Part shown: positions 32,791 to 41,713 of the stretch, piece by piece | Numbering within the stretch: position 1 is the stretch's first letter | Layout: every line of letters begins with the position of its first letter | Assembly (NCBI RefSeq): GCF_016937615.1 | Contig: NZ_JAFHKI010000129.1 | Coordinates: 1 to 45,859, forward strand | Direction: 5' to 3' | Source: Pseudomonas lactucae | Lineage (GTDB): Bacteria > Pseudomonadota > Gammaproteobacteria > Pseudomonadales > Pseudomonadaceae | Length of the DNA stretch: 45,859 nucleotides | The notes under the pieces: model-generated | Databases searched by the model: none | What the model saw: only the letters and a program-made list of their open reading frames with translations | What the model was told of the DNA's origin: nothing | Position numbers and translations under genes: made by a program

Positions 32791-34547
32791 ATGGCGATGT
32801 TCGAACGCAGCACTAAGTCTGCGAAAGGCTTTGATTGGGCCGGTCTTGGCTGGCTATTCGTGTTTTTCTGGTACTTCTCGGGTATTACCCAACTGCTGAT
32901 CCAACTCAGCGGCACGTCCGGCTTCAGCGGTTTTCGTCAAGCCTTCTTCATGAGCGCACTGTGGCTCGCCCCCCTGCTGATATTCCCACGCCGTACGCGC
33001 CTGCTGTCCGCCTTGATCGGCGTGGTGTTGTGGGCCTGTTCCATGGCCAGCCTGGGTTATTTCTTTATCTACCAGCAGGAGTTTTCCCAAAGCGTCATCT
33101 TCATCATGTTCGAGTCGAACATCTCCGAGGCCGGCGAATATGCCACTCAGTACTTTGCCTGGTGGATCGTGCTGGCGTTCATTGCCCATACCGCCGTGGC
33201 GATTTTCCTGTGGACCCGCGTGCGCCCGGTGTACCTGCCGCGCGCGCAGGCACTCGTGGCCGCGACCGTGATCGTGGTGGCGATCGTCGGCTACCCGCTG
33301 GTCAAGCAGATCGCCCGCAGCGACACCTTGGACGACGCGATTGACCGCTTCGAATCGCGCATCGAGCCAGCCGTGCCGTGGCAGATGATCGTCGCCTACC
33401 ACCGCTACACCGAACAACTGGACAACATGCAAGGCATGCTCGACAGCGCCAGTCAGATCCCACCCTTGACCAACCTCAAGGACACCACGCCGGCCAGCCT
33501 TCGACCTTGGTGCTGGTGATCGGCGAGTCCACCAACCGCCAACGTATGAGCCTCTACGGTTACCCGCGCAACACCACGCCGGAACTGGATAAGCTGCGCG
33601 ACCAATTGGCAGTGTTCGATAACGTCATCACGCCTCGCCCCTACACCATCGAGGCACTGCAACAGGTGCTGACGTTCGCCGACGAGGAGAACCCCGATCT
33701 GTACCTCAAGACGCCGTCGATTGTCAGCGTGATGAAGCAAGCCGGCTACAAGACCTACTGGATCACCAACCAGCAGACCATGACCAAGCGCAACACCATG
33801 CTCACGACCTTTTCCGAACAGGCCGACGAGCAGGTATACCTGAACAACAACCGCAACCAGAACGCCCGTCAGTACGACGGCGACGTGCTGGCGCCGTTCT
33901 CCAAGGCCCTGGCCGACCCGGCCGAACGCAAGTTCATCGTGGTGCACCTGCTCGGCACACACATGAGCTACCAGTACCGCTACCCACCGAGCTTTGACAA
34001 ATTTACCTACCGCCAGGGTGTGCCCGACGGCGTCAGCGATGATCAACTGCCCACCTACAACAGCTACGACAATGCCGTGCTGTATAACGATTTCGTGGTG
34101 TCCAGCCTGATCAAGGACTACGCCAAGACCGACCCCAACGGCTTCCTGCTGTACCTTTCGGACCACGGCGAAGACGTCTACGACTCGGCCGGCCACGCCA
34201 CCCTGGGGCGTAACGAAGGCAAACCGACGGCGCCGATGTACACGATCCCGTTCATGGCCTATGCCTCGCCGAAATGGCGCGAAAACCACGACTGGAGTTT
34301 TGCCGGGGACCTGCAACGACCCTACAGCAGCTCGCAGTTGATCCACACCTGGGCCGACCTGGCCGGGCTGGATTTCAACGAGCTGGACCGCAGCAAAAGC
34401 CTGGTCAGCGATAGCTTCCAGGCGCGACCGCTGCTGATCGGCAACCCTTATTTGCGCCAGCAGAAAGCCTTGATTGACTTCAGCCTGATCAAGCCGAAGA
34501 AGGCCAGCCCGGCAGATGTGGTGCTCCAGGAAAAACCAGCCCCGTAA
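32791..34547 (+). pseudogene. Phosphoethanolamine transferase (CptA-like), frame-disrupted as assembled
   Basis: Inner-membrane enzyme of the alkaline-phosphatase/sulfatase superfamily that moves phosphoethanolamine from phospholipid to lipid A or LPS core. The N-terminal 190 residues hold five membrane helices. The periplasmic domain has the catalytic threonine in VIGESTNRQRMSLYGY, then HLLGTHMSYQYRYPP and YLSDHGEDVYDS for metal binding. One C is missing near 33498 (AGC CCT TCG expected, AGCCTTCG present). The front frame therefore stops at 33519 and the intact catalytic part lies one frame over. Corrected length is 585 residues. ATG 32791 has GGAG six bases upstream. Either a sequencing error or loss of an LPS-decorating enzyme that affects polymyxin sensitivity. 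Confidence 0.85.
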
Positions 34548-34643
34548 CGCACGATAAGGCGTCCTGCGTTTGACCTCAGCGTGTATTAGAACGTCCCAGG
34601 TTTGGTCAGCCTCTTCCTCACTGGAAGTTATAAAAGCGAATGA

Positions 34644-34673
34644 TCCAACGTTAACGAAATTGTTAACGTTGGA
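34644..34673. promoter_or_regulatory. Perfect 12-bp inverted repeat upstream of the PtrA-like gene
   Basis: TCCAACGTTAAC (34644-34655) and GTTAACGTTGGA (34662-34673) are perfect inverted arms with a six-base spacer. There is no T-run after it, so it looks more like an operator than a terminator. It lies about 100 bases before the small periplasmic gene at 34776. The regulator is unknown. Confidence 0.5.
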
Positions 34674-34775
34674 AGTTTCTCGGGTTAATTCCCACTTAAT
34701 AAGATCGCGCCACTATGGCCCACACATCTGCTCAGGGACCGAACGGACAACGATCACACTTAATGAGAAACTCCT

Positions 34776-34985
34776 ATGAAACTTTCGACTTTGATATTTG
34801 CCAGCCTGATGACCCTTACCTCCGCCGCCGCGTTTGCAGAAGGCGGTTCGGAGCGTTCGAAGCAGTTCTACAATGACTTCGCGTTCTCGCAACAACAAAT
34901 CCACGGTTTGGAAAAACAGACCGCGTTGGCGGACGGCAAGAACCCGAAAACCGAAACGGCCGATCAGCAACAACCCAAGAGCTAA
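34776..34985 (+). CDS. Small periplasmic protein with PtrA-like N-terminus
   Basis: A 69-residue exported protein. The signal peptide (MKLSTLIFASLMTLTSAAAF) is cut before AEGGSERSKQFYNDFAFSQQ, and the mature part is a short, polar, Gln- and Lys-rich helix. The AEGGSER start resembles the N-terminal domain shared by Pseudomonas PtrA-type proteins, which in P. aeruginosa are copper-induced; that assignment is from memory of the motif. No cysteine or metal-binding cluster is seen. ATG 34776 follows a weak AACTCC stretch. A strong intrinsic terminator lies downstream at 35059-35085 and a perfect palindrome lies upstream, so it is its own transcription unit. Confidence 0.65.
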   Translation: MKLSTLIFASLMTLTSAAAFAEGGSERSKQFYNDFAFSQQQIHGLEKQTALADGKNPKTETADQQQPKS

Positions 34986-35058
34986 CTTAACGCTGAGTTA
35001 ATACTTGTTTAATTCGCAACACCCTCACGCCATTCCGCTCCTTTGGCCAAGGTTTACG

Positions 35059-35085
35059 GGCGCCATTTAATGGCGCCTTTTTTTT
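35059..35085 (+). terminator. Intrinsic terminator after the PtrA-like gene
   Basis: GGCGCCA (35059-35065), loop TTTAA, TGGCGCC (35071-35077), then eight Ts. The stem also lies just past the end of the converging acetyltransferase gene. Confidence 0.9.
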
Positions 35086-35090
35086 AACTG

Positions 35091-35588
35091 TTATTTATCC
35101 AGCGGTTTATGCCAGAACAACATGCGTCCATAGGCCGGATCAAACTTCGAATCGTCAAACCCGAACTTGCGATAGGCTGACTGCGCCACGGCATTACCTT
35201 CGAGCACCTCCAGGGTGATCTTGCAGCAGCCGCGCTGCCGGGCGATTTCCTCGACCTTGTGCAGCATTTTCTGGCTCAGCCCCAGGCCACGGAACGACGC
35301 CATCACCGCCACGTCATGGATATTGACCAAGGGGCGACAAGCAAAGGTGGAAAACCCTTCAAAGCAATTCACCAGCCCCGCCGGTTCACCGCCGACAAAT
35401 GCCAGCACACTGAATGCATGGGGCCGCTTGGCCAGTTCGGCCGGCAGTTGCACCAACAGATCAGCGGACAGACTGTGACCGCCGCCCATCGGGTCTTCGG
35501 CGTAATGGTTGAGTACACGACCAATGGCCTGGGCGTGTACCGGGTTGGTGTAGCTGGCTTGCAGCACCAGGATATCTGGGGTTTCCAT
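35091..35588 (-). CDS. GNAT-family N-acetyltransferase
   Basis: A cytoplasmic acetyl-CoA-dependent acyltransferase, 165 residues, with one GNAT domain. The acetyl-CoA loop appears as FRGLGLSQKML and is preceded by the beta-4 strand VNIHDVAVMASF; the late motif LEVLEGNAVAQSAYRKFGF is typical of the RimI/PhnO-like fold. The substrate is unknown. I chose ATG 35588 because it has GAGGAAGG just upstream; the in-frame ATG at 35600 lacks one. It lies downstream of zapE on the same strand but is separated by a hairpin, so it probably has its own promoter. Confidence 0.87.
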   Translation of the reverse strand: METPDILVLQASYTNPVHAQAIGRVLNHYAEDPMGGGHSLSADLLVQLPAELAKRPHAFSVLAFVGGEPAGLVNCFEGFSTFACRPLVNIHDVAVMASFRGLGLSQKMLHKVEEIARQRGCCKITLEVLEGNAVAQSAYRKFGFDDSKFDPAYGRMLFWHKPLDK

Positions 35589-35730
35589 TGCCTTCCTCAA
35601 TCACGACAACAAGGGAATCGGTTCCCTTTGAGGGGCTTGATTGTAAGCGTGGAGACGGCGCCAGCTGAAGGAGATTAACGACAAATATCTGCGTGAACAC
35701 GGGAAGGTTCTGCCGATAAAAAAGCCCAGA

Positions 35731-35752
35731 ACGCCCATCTCGGGGCGTTTTT
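35731..35752. terminator. Terminator hairpin after zapE
   Basis: ACGCCC (35731-35736), a six-base loop and GGGCGT (35743-35748), followed on the plus strand by Ts and on the minus strand, seven bases later, by a run of six Ts. It sits just past the zapE stop and should end that transcript. Confidence 0.65.
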
Positions 35753-35762
35753 CGTACAGCAA

Positions 35763-36866
35763 TCAACCGAAACGCTGCAATTGCATTTCCTGCAGGCGGC
35801 TGAGGGTGCGGCGGAAGGGAAACGCCAGGTAGCCCTCGGTATAAAGGCTTTCCAACGCCACCTGCGCCTCGATGAACAAGGGCACCTTGCGGTCATAGCA
35901 CTCGTCCACCAAGGCGATGAACCGACGCACACTGTCGTCGTGCACCGACAACTGCGGCAGTTCACGATCACCGGCCACCACCCGCTGCACCGCATCTTCA
36001 GTGCCACGGGCAATCCGACCGGGACGCTGTTGCGCGCTCAAGTTGGGCACTTCACCCAGCACAATCGCCTTGAAGCGATCACACAGCAGCATGAAATCCA
36101 TCGCCGCCAAGGGTTGCTCGCACAGGTCGGCGTAACGACACCAGAGCACGCTGTCGCTGGACTGCACGGCGTTGATGCGACGATGACCAACCTCGATCAG
36201 CCCGCTGTTTACACCCTGCCCTTCAGCCAGTTGTGCGAAGACCCTGGCCAGCGCGTCGGGCTGGTTCACCCAATAGCGCTGCAGGCCAACGCCTGGGTGC
36301 AAGCGATGGTCCTCGCCACCGTCCACCGCCACCACCTGCATATGCTGCTTGATGGCTGCGATACCAGGCAAAAATCGCTCACGGTTGAAACCCTCGGCAT
36401 ACAACTGGTCCGGCGGCTGGTTGGAGGTGCAGACCATTACCACGCCTTCTTCGAACATCACCTGGAACAGGCGGCCGAGAATGATCGCATCGCCGATGTC
36501 ATTGACGAACAATTCGTCGAAACACAGCACTCGCACTTGCTGGCTCAGTTCCCGTGCCAGAGCCTGCAAAGGGTCGGGGGTGCCGGTCAATTGGAATGAG
36601 CGCTGATGCACCCAGCCCATGAAGTGATGAAAATGCTGGCGCCGCGCAGGCACCCGCAGGCTTTGGTGGAACTGGTCCATCAACCAGGTTTTGCCACGGC
36701 CCACCGGGCCCCACAGGTAAACCCCGGTGAGCGGCGCATGCCCTTGATGCAGGGCCTGATGACAGGCTTGCAGGGCATCCACCGCCTGGCGCTGGGCATC
36801 GTCGGCGACGAAACCCTGTTGGGCGATAGCGTGTTGATAGGCAGCGAGGGGCGAGTCGAAAGTCAT
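35763..36866 (-). CDS. zapE: Cell division ATPase ZapE (AFG1-like)
   Basis: A P-loop ATPase of the AFG1/ZapE family, 367 residues, which in E. coli joins the Z-ring and destabilises FtsZ polymers late in division. Walker A is GPVGRGKTWLMD at 53-64 and Walker B is VLCFDELFVND near 112-122, followed by the family sensor text CTSNQPPDQLYAEG and an arginine-rich FNRERFLPGI segment. The length is normal and no break is seen. ATG 36866 lies 15 bases after the stop of the NTF2-like gene, so it may be co-transcribed with it. Many Pseudomonas also carry a second, canonical zapE near the cell-division genes, so this may be a paralogue. Confidence 0.85.
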   Translation of the reverse strand: MTFDSPLAAYQHAIAQQGFVADDAQRQAVDALQACHQALHQGHAPLTGVYLWGPVGRGKTWLMDQFHQSLRVPARRQHFHHFMGWVHQRSFQLTGTPDPLQALARELSQQVRVLCFDELFVNDIGDAIILGRLFQVMFEEGVVMVCTSNQPPDQLYAEGFNRERFLPGIAAIKQHMQVVAVDGGEDHRLHPGVGLQRYWVNQPDALARVFAQLAEGQGVNSGLIEVGHRRINAVQSSDSVLWCRYADLCEQPLAAMDFMLLCDRFKAIVLGEVPNLSAQQRPGRIARGTEDAVQRVVAGDRELPQLSVHDDSVRRFIALVDECYDRKVPLFIEAQVALESLYTEGYLAFPFRRTLSRLQEMQLQRFG

Positions 36867-36881
36867 GCCCGCGATTATGAC

Positions 36882-37217
36882 CTACAGCGAGATATCCAGC
36901 CGTGAAATCTTGCCCTGCTCGTTGAGGCGGAACGTGTAGCGCAGCTCCAGCGGGCTGCCGGGGAAATTGCCGGAGACCACGTTGCTGACCAACACCTTGC
37001 CGGTACGATGCTGCACGTTGAGTATCTCAACCCGCGGCTGGTAGCGCCGCGCGGTGTCTTCCATCCAGCGCGCGATGGCGGCCGTGCCGACCTGATGCTC
37101 GCCTTCATCAAACACATTGGCATCATCGGCAAAACACTGCGCGACGGCCGAGGTGTCGCGGGTATTGGTCGCTGCAAGATAGGCCGCGATGGCCGGGGCC
37201 AATTCGGGAAGGGACAT
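36882..37217 (-). CDS. NTF2-like / SnoaL-type protein
   Basis: A small cytoplasmic protein of 111 residues with the cone-shaped NTF2 fold. It has an N-terminal helix pair (AIAAYLAATNTRDTSAVAQC), the CFADDANVFDEGEH segment that lines the pocket, and a beta-sheet C-terminal part ending FRLNEQGKISRLDISL. Proteins of this type bind small ligands or act as isomerases or hydrolases; nothing marks the substrate here. AAGGAGTTGTGCC lies before ATG 37217, a strong ribosome site. It follows the WYL regulator by 51 bases on the same strand and may be its target or partner. Confidence 0.85.
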   Translation of the reverse strand: MSLPELAPAIAAYLAATNTRDTSAVAQCFADDANVFDEGEHQVGTAAIARWMEDTARRYQPRVEILNVQHRTGKVLVSNVVSGNFPGSPLELRYTFRLNEQGKISRLDISL

Positions 37218-37268
37218 GGCACAACTCCTTGTTGGTGATTTATGGCGCCATGCTAAGCCAAGGGTGTG

Positions 37269-37985
37269 TCAGTTTTTGTCAGGAGTGAACGGCGTGGATT
37301 CGTTGCGTTCCATCAGCTTGCGCCAGGCCCGCAGCCAGTCGCTGCGTCGCCCCGGATACCGCTCGCCCTTGGCTTGCGCGCTGGCTACGCGGTCGGTGCG
37401 AAAGGTGCGATAGGCGCCGCGTAGCTCACACCACGCCACGATCACCCGCACTTCATTCAGAAAGCCCAGGGCCAACGGCCAGATCAGGCGCTGGCTCTGG
37501 ACCTGGCTGGCATCCGCGTAATCGATATGCAGCTTGGCCTGATTGCGAATAGCCTCGCGAAACACATTGAGCGGCACGCGGTTTTCCGGATAGCCGAAAC
37601 CTGGCGGGCCGGGCAGTAACGTCGGGTTGCGCAAGGCCTCCTGGGCGGCAGGGTCAAGAACATCGGCAATCTTGGCCAACGCATTGGCCGCGGCGCGACT
37701 GAGCACCTCGTCCCCACGCTGATCCACATACCGCAAGCCCAGCACAACGGCCTCGGTTTCCTCGGCGTTGAGCATCAAGGGTGGCAAAAACAGGCCATTG
37801 CGTAATACGTACCCTACCCCGGCCTCCCCGAAAATCGGCGCCCCCAGGGCGGTCAACTCGGCAATGTCCCGGTACAGCGTACGCTCGGACACCTCCAACT
37901 GCGCCGCCAGCACGGCAGCCGTGACAGGCCGTTTTTTACCCCGCAGGGCCTGCAACAAGGTCAGTAGACGAGTAGTACGCGACAC
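37269..37985 (-). CDS. YafY-type helix-turn-helix regulator with WYL domain
   Basis: A transcriptional regulator of 238 residues. The N-terminal DeoR/HTH_11 winged helix (MSRTTRLLTLLQALRGKKRP, then AAVLAAQLEVSERTLYRDIA) is followed by a WYL domain with RVIVAWCELRGAYRTFRTDR, which binds small ligands or nucleic acid in this family. It is first in a minus-strand group with the NTF2-like gene (51 bases apart) and zapE. The usual expectation is that it controls the neighbouring small gene, but no operator could be assigned. Confidence 0.88.
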   Translation of the reverse strand: MSRTTRLLTLLQALRGKKRPVTAAVLAAQLEVSERTLYRDIAELTALGAPIFGEAGVGYVLRNGLFLPPLMLNAEETEAVVLGLRYVDQRGDEVLSRAAANALAKIADVLDPAAQEALRNPTLLPGPPGFGYPENRVPLNVFREAIRNQAKLHIDYADASQVQSQRLIWPLALGFLNEVRVIVAWCELRGAYRTFRTDRVASAQAKGERYPGRRSDWLRAWRKLMERNESTPFTPDKN

Positions 37986-38095
37986 GTTGATCCCGCCGAA
38001 AAACGAAAAGTGCCGCAGTTTAGCAAAGGACCCTGTCAGGAAATGTCAGTAGCAAGGTGGGCCTTTCGGTTATCCCAAGCTCTTGCGCTGCTGCT

Positions 38096-38115
38096 CTGGC
38101 TTTTGATCTTGATCT
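38096..38115. repeat. Dispersed 20-bp repeat, copy 2
   Basis: CTGGCTTTTGATCTTGATCT, identical to the reverse complement of bases 1-20 of the window. It lies in the 226-base gap between pepN and the WYL regulator gene. Confidence 0.65.
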
Positions 38116-38159
38116 CAGGCGCCCCATCAAACACGCCGGCCGAACGCAGGCTTGAATCC

Positions 38160-38187
38160 GTGGTGAGGGAGCTTGCTCCCTCGCCAC
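38160..38187. repeat. REP hairpin downstream of pepN
   Basis: GTGGTGAGGGAGC and GCTCCCTCGCCAC pair over 13 bases with one mismatch and a two-base centre. This is the common fluorescens-group REP form. It lies 25 bases past the pepN stop and may end that transcript. Confidence 0.75.
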
Positions 38188-38211
38188 AGGTTCAAGTGCA
38201 TTTACCCATGC

Positions 38212-40869
38212 TTACGCCAGGCTCTTGCTGACCACCTCGAACACATCGCTCGACAGCCCACCGGAGGCCAGGATGCGCTCCAGCTCAGCCTTCATCAGCG
38301 CCTGCCGTGCACTGTCGTATTTACGCCAGCGCGTCAGCGGCGCCAATTGGCGTGACGCGATCTGCGGGTTGAAGCCATTGAGCTGGATCACCAGGTCGGC
38401 CAGGAAGCGATAGCCCGAGCCGTCGGCCGCATGGAAGTTGATCAGGTTCTGCCCGGCAAACGCGCCGATCAGGGCACGCACCTTGTTCGGGTTCTTGAGG
38501 TTGAACGCCGGGTGCTCCATCAGCGCTTGCACCCGCGCCAAGCCGCCCGGCAAGGTGCTGGCGGCCTGCACGCTGAACCATTGGTCCATGACCAGCGGGT
38601 TGTCCTTGAAGTTCTCGGCAAACACCGCCAAGGCCTTGGCCTTTTCCGCTTCGAATGGCGAGTTCACCAGCACGGCCAGCGCGGTCAGGCGTTCGGTCAT
38701 GTTGTCGCTGGTGTCGAACTGCTCCAGCGTCGCCGCCAACACTTCTGGCTTGCCGCTGAGCATCAGGTACGACAGCGCGATGTTCTGCAACGCACGCCGG
38801 GCAAAATGCTCCGCCGCGGCGACATACGGCGTCTGCCTGGACAGCTCGCGATTGGCCTGATAACGCAGCCACAGGCCTTCGAACAGCTGGTCGGCCAGCT
38901 GCTTGCGGGCAAACTCACGAGCGGCGTGGATGGCGTCAACGTCCGCCACGTCGCTGATTTCCGTCAGGTAGGCTTCACCCGGCAGCGAGAGCATTTCGGC
39001 GACCATGGCCTGATCCAGGCTTTCGTCGCTCAACACCGTGCGCAGCGCCTCGACCAGGCGCTGGTCCAGCTTCAGCGGTTGACCCGCCTGATGCTGGCCA
39101 ATGAGTTCCTGCAACACCTGCACCGACAGTTGCTGGCCGGCATCCCAACGGTTGAAGCCATCACTGTCGTGCTGCATCAGGAACATCAGCTGATCGCGGC
39201 TGTAGGGGAAGCTCAGTTTCACCGGCGCCGAGAAGCCGCGCAGCAGCGAAGGCAGCGGCTGTTCAGCGATATCGACAAAGGTGAAGGTCTGTTCGGCCTC
39301 GGTCACCGAAATCACCCGCGAGGTAGCGCCCGCCGCTGCCTCACCGGCCAGGCGCAGCGCAATGCCCGCGCCCTTGCCATCCAGCAGGCCCAGTTCGACC
39401 GGAATCACGAACGGCAGTTTTTCGACCTTGTCCGGGGTTTCGGGGCAGCTCTGGCGGAAGGTCAGGCTGTAGGTTTTGGCGGCGCCGTCGTAGGACTCGC
39501 TCACCGCCAAGCGTGGGGTGCCAGCCTGGCTGTACCAGCGCTTGAACTGGCTGAGGTCAGCCCCATTGGCGTCTTCCATGGCCTTGATGAAATCGTCGCA
39601 GGTCACGGCTTGGCCGTCATGGCGTTCGAAATACAGGTCGCTGCCTTTACGGAAGCCTTCGGCGCCGAGCAAGGTGTGAATCATGCCGACCACTTCCGAG
39701 CCCTTTTCGTACACGGTCAGGGTGTAGAAGTTGGAGATTTCGATAAAGCTGTCCGGGCGCACGGCATGGGCCATGGGGCCGGCGTCTTCGGCGAACTGGT
39801 GGGTACGCAGGTACGCCACGTCCTGGATACGCTTGACCGTGGCCGAGTTCATGTCGGCCGAGAAGCCCGAATCACGGAACACGGTGAAGCCTTCCTTGAG
39901 CGACAGTTGGAACCAGTCGCGGCAAGTCACGCGGTTGCCCGACCAGTTGTGGAAGTATTCGTGGGCCACAATCGCCTCGACGCGCTGGTGTGCGGCGTCG
40001 GTGGCGGTTTCAGCGCGGGCCAGCACGGCGCTGGAGTTGAAGATATTGAGGCCCTTGTTCTCCATCGCGCCCATGTTGAAGTCGTTGACCGCGACGATCA
40101 TGAAGATGTCCAGGTCGTACTCGCGGCCATAGGTTTCTTCGTCCCAGCGCATGGACTTCTTCAGGCTGGTCATGGCGTGCTGGCACTTGTCGATGTTTTC
40201 CGGCTCGACGTAGATGCGCAGCGCCACTTCACGCTGGGTCATGGTGGTGAAACTGTCTTCGACGCACCACAGATCACCGGCTACCAACGCAAACAGGTAG
40301 GCCGGCTTCTTGAACGGGTCTTCCCAGGTCGCCCAGTGGCGGCCGTCTTCGCCGGGGCCGCTGGCGATCGGGTTACCGTTGGACAGCAGCACCGGGTAGC
40401 GGTGCTGCTCGGCGATCACCGTGGTGGTGAAGGTGCTCATGACGTCCGGGCGGTCGAGGTAATAGGTGATCTTGCGAAAGCCCTCGGCCTCGCACTGGGT
40501 GCAGAACATACTGCCGGACTTGTACAGGCCTTCCAGCGCGGTGTTGCTTTCCGGGTGGATCTTGACCGTGGTGTCGAGGGTAAACGTGGCGCTTTTTGGG
40601 TGCACGGTCAGGTGGCTGTCGGTCAACTGATAGTCAGCGTCGGTCAATTCCTGATCGGCCAGGTTGACGCTCAACAGTTCCAGTTGCTGGCCATCGAGCA
40701 CCAGTGGCGGCAAACCGGCGCCACGCTCGGGGTTACGGCGCATCACCAGCTGCGCGTGGACCAGGCTGTGGTCCTCGAACAACTCGAAGGTCAGGTGCGT
40801 CTCGTCGATCAGGTAGTCCGGTGCCTGATAGTCCTTCAGGTAAATCATCTTCGGTTGTTCGGTGCGCAT
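38212..40869 (-). CDS. pepN: Aminopeptidase N
   Basis: Broad-specificity cytoplasmic zinc aminopeptidase of family M1, 885 residues, a normal length. It has the exopeptidase motif GAMEN at 267-271, the zinc site HEYFH at 303-307 with Glu326 in LKEGFTVF, and the C-terminal helical domain that closes over the active site. ATG 40869 (MRTEQPKMIYLKDYQAPDYL) has AAGGA upstream. It follows the DUF2797 gene by 13 bases and is the last gene of the long minus-strand run that begins at nadK. REP DNA follows the stop. Confidence 0.96.
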   Translation of the reverse strand: MRTEQPKMIYLKDYQAPDYLIDETHLTFELFEDHSLVHAQLVMRRNPERGAGLPPLVLDGQQLELLSVNLADQELTDADYQLTDSHLTVHPKSATFTLDTTVKIHPESNTALEGLYKSGSMFCTQCEAEGFRKITYYLDRPDVMSTFTTTVIAEQHRYPVLLSNGNPIASGPGEDGRHWATWEDPFKKPAYLFALVAGDLWCVEDSFTTMTQREVALRIYVEPENIDKCQHAMTSLKKSMRWDEETYGREYDLDIFMIVAVNDFNMGAMENKGLNIFNSSAVLARAETATDAAHQRVEAIVAHEYFHNWSGNRVTCRDWFQLSLKEGFTVFRDSGFSADMNSATVKRIQDVAYLRTHQFAEDAGPMAHAVRPDSFIEISNFYTLTVYEKGSEVVGMIHTLLGAEGFRKGSDLYFERHDGQAVTCDDFIKAMEDANGADLSQFKRWYSQAGTPRLAVSESYDGAAKTYSLTFRQSCPETPDKVEKLPFVIPVELGLLDGKGAGIALRLAGEAAAGATSRVISVTEAEQTFTFVDIAEQPLPSLLRGFSAPVKLSFPYSRDQLMFLMQHDSDGFNRWDAGQQLSVQVLQELIGQHQAGQPLKLDQRLVEALRTVLSDESLDQAMVAEMLSLPGEAYLTEISDVADVDAIHAAREFARKQLADQLFEGLWLRYQANRELSRQTPYVAAAEHFARRALQNIALSYLMLSGKPEVLAATLEQFDTSDNMTERLTALAVLVNSPFEAEKAKALAVFAENFKDNPLVMDQWFSVQAASTLPGGLARVQALMEHPAFNLKNPNKVRALIGAFAGQNLINFHAADGSGYRFLADLVIQLNGFNPQIASRQLAPLTRWRKYDSARQALMKAELERILASGGLSSDVFEVVSKSLA

Positions 40870-40882
40870 GCTTGCAATCCTT

Positions 40883-41713
40883 CTACTGATGCACGGCGAG
40901 CTGGTAGGCCGTGTATTTGCGAATATTGATAACGCCGGTGTCGAAGATCAGGTATTGGCCCTTGATCCCCAGCAGCGTGCCTTCGGCAATCGGGTTCTTG
41001 TCCAGGTTGAAGCTGACGATCTTGGTCGGATACTGCTCCACCGGGTAGCGAATCTCAATCGGCTCGATGTCGGTTACCGGTTGGATGGCCTGCAGGCCAA
41101 AGCGTTCCTGCAAGCTCAACAGCCCGTCGGCGCAGGCTGCGAACAGCTCATCGCGCACCTGCTTGAGGTCCACCGATTGCGCATCGCCCTTGAGCAGCGC
41201 GCGCCAGTTGGTCTTGTCGGCCACCTGGCTGCGGAACAGGTCTTCGACGAACCCGGACTGCTGGCGCGTGGCGACACGCATGATCGGCAATGCCTGGCTC
41301 GCGCCCTGGTCCAGCCAGCGCGTCGGCAACTGGGTGGCGCGGGTGATACCGACCTTGATCCCCGACGAATTGGCCAGGTAGACCACGTGGTCGGTCATGC
41401 AGAACTGTTCGCCCCAGCCTGGATCACGGCAGGTGCCGGCGTCGTAATGGCAACGCTCGGGGCTCATGATGCACAGGTCGCACTGAGCCAGTTTGGTCAT
41501 GCAGGGGTAGCAATAACCCTGGCTGAAGCTGGTCTTGGTCTTGCGGCCGCAATGGCTGCAATGGATGGCACCGAGGTACTCCAGGCGCACATGGGTACCG
41601 ATCAACGGATTGACCGGCACCTCGCTATCGCCCAGACGAAACGCGTATTGAACGGTCGGCTCACCGAGTTGCGCCGACATTTTGCTGACTGCACCGCGAC
41701 CGATTTCAATCAA
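40883..41713 (-). CDS. DUF2797 family protein
   Basis: A conserved cytoplasmic protein of 276 residues with cysteine motifs that suggest zinc binding: CSHCGRKT, GYCYPCMTKLAQCDLCIMSP and the CHYDAGTC segment. Function is not established. I chose TTG 41713 because it overlaps the yeaC stop (TTGA, 41710-41713) and begins at the conserved LIEIGRGAVSKMSAQLG region. An ATG at 41770 would add 19 residues translated from inside the upstream gene and is less likely; ATG 41680 is also possible. Context: between yeaC and pepN in the housekeeping run. Confidence 0.85.
   Translation of the reverse strand: MIEIGRGAVSKMSAQLGEPTVQYAFRLGDSEVPVNPLIGTHVRLEYLGAIHCSHCGRKTKTSFSQGYCYPCMTKLAQCDLCIMSPERCHYDAGTCRDPGWGEQFCMTDHVVYLANSSGIKVGITRATQLPTRWLDQGASQALPIMRVATRQQSGFVEDLFRSQVADKTNWRALLKGDAQSVDLKQVRDELFAACADGLLSLQERFGLQAIQPVTDIEPIEIRYPVEQYPTKIVSFNLDKNPIAEGTLLGIKGQYLIFDTGVINIRKYTAYQLAVHQ

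Noticed and set aside
38010..38231. 73-residue open frame between the WYL regulator and pepN
   Set aside because: Its text comes from the dispersed repeat and REP hairpin, and its 3' end runs into pepN on the other strand. There is no ribosome site or coding character.
38431..40929. 832-residue frame opposite pepN
   Set aside because: Long antisense shadow caused by codon bias; the pepN motifs on the minus strand are complete.
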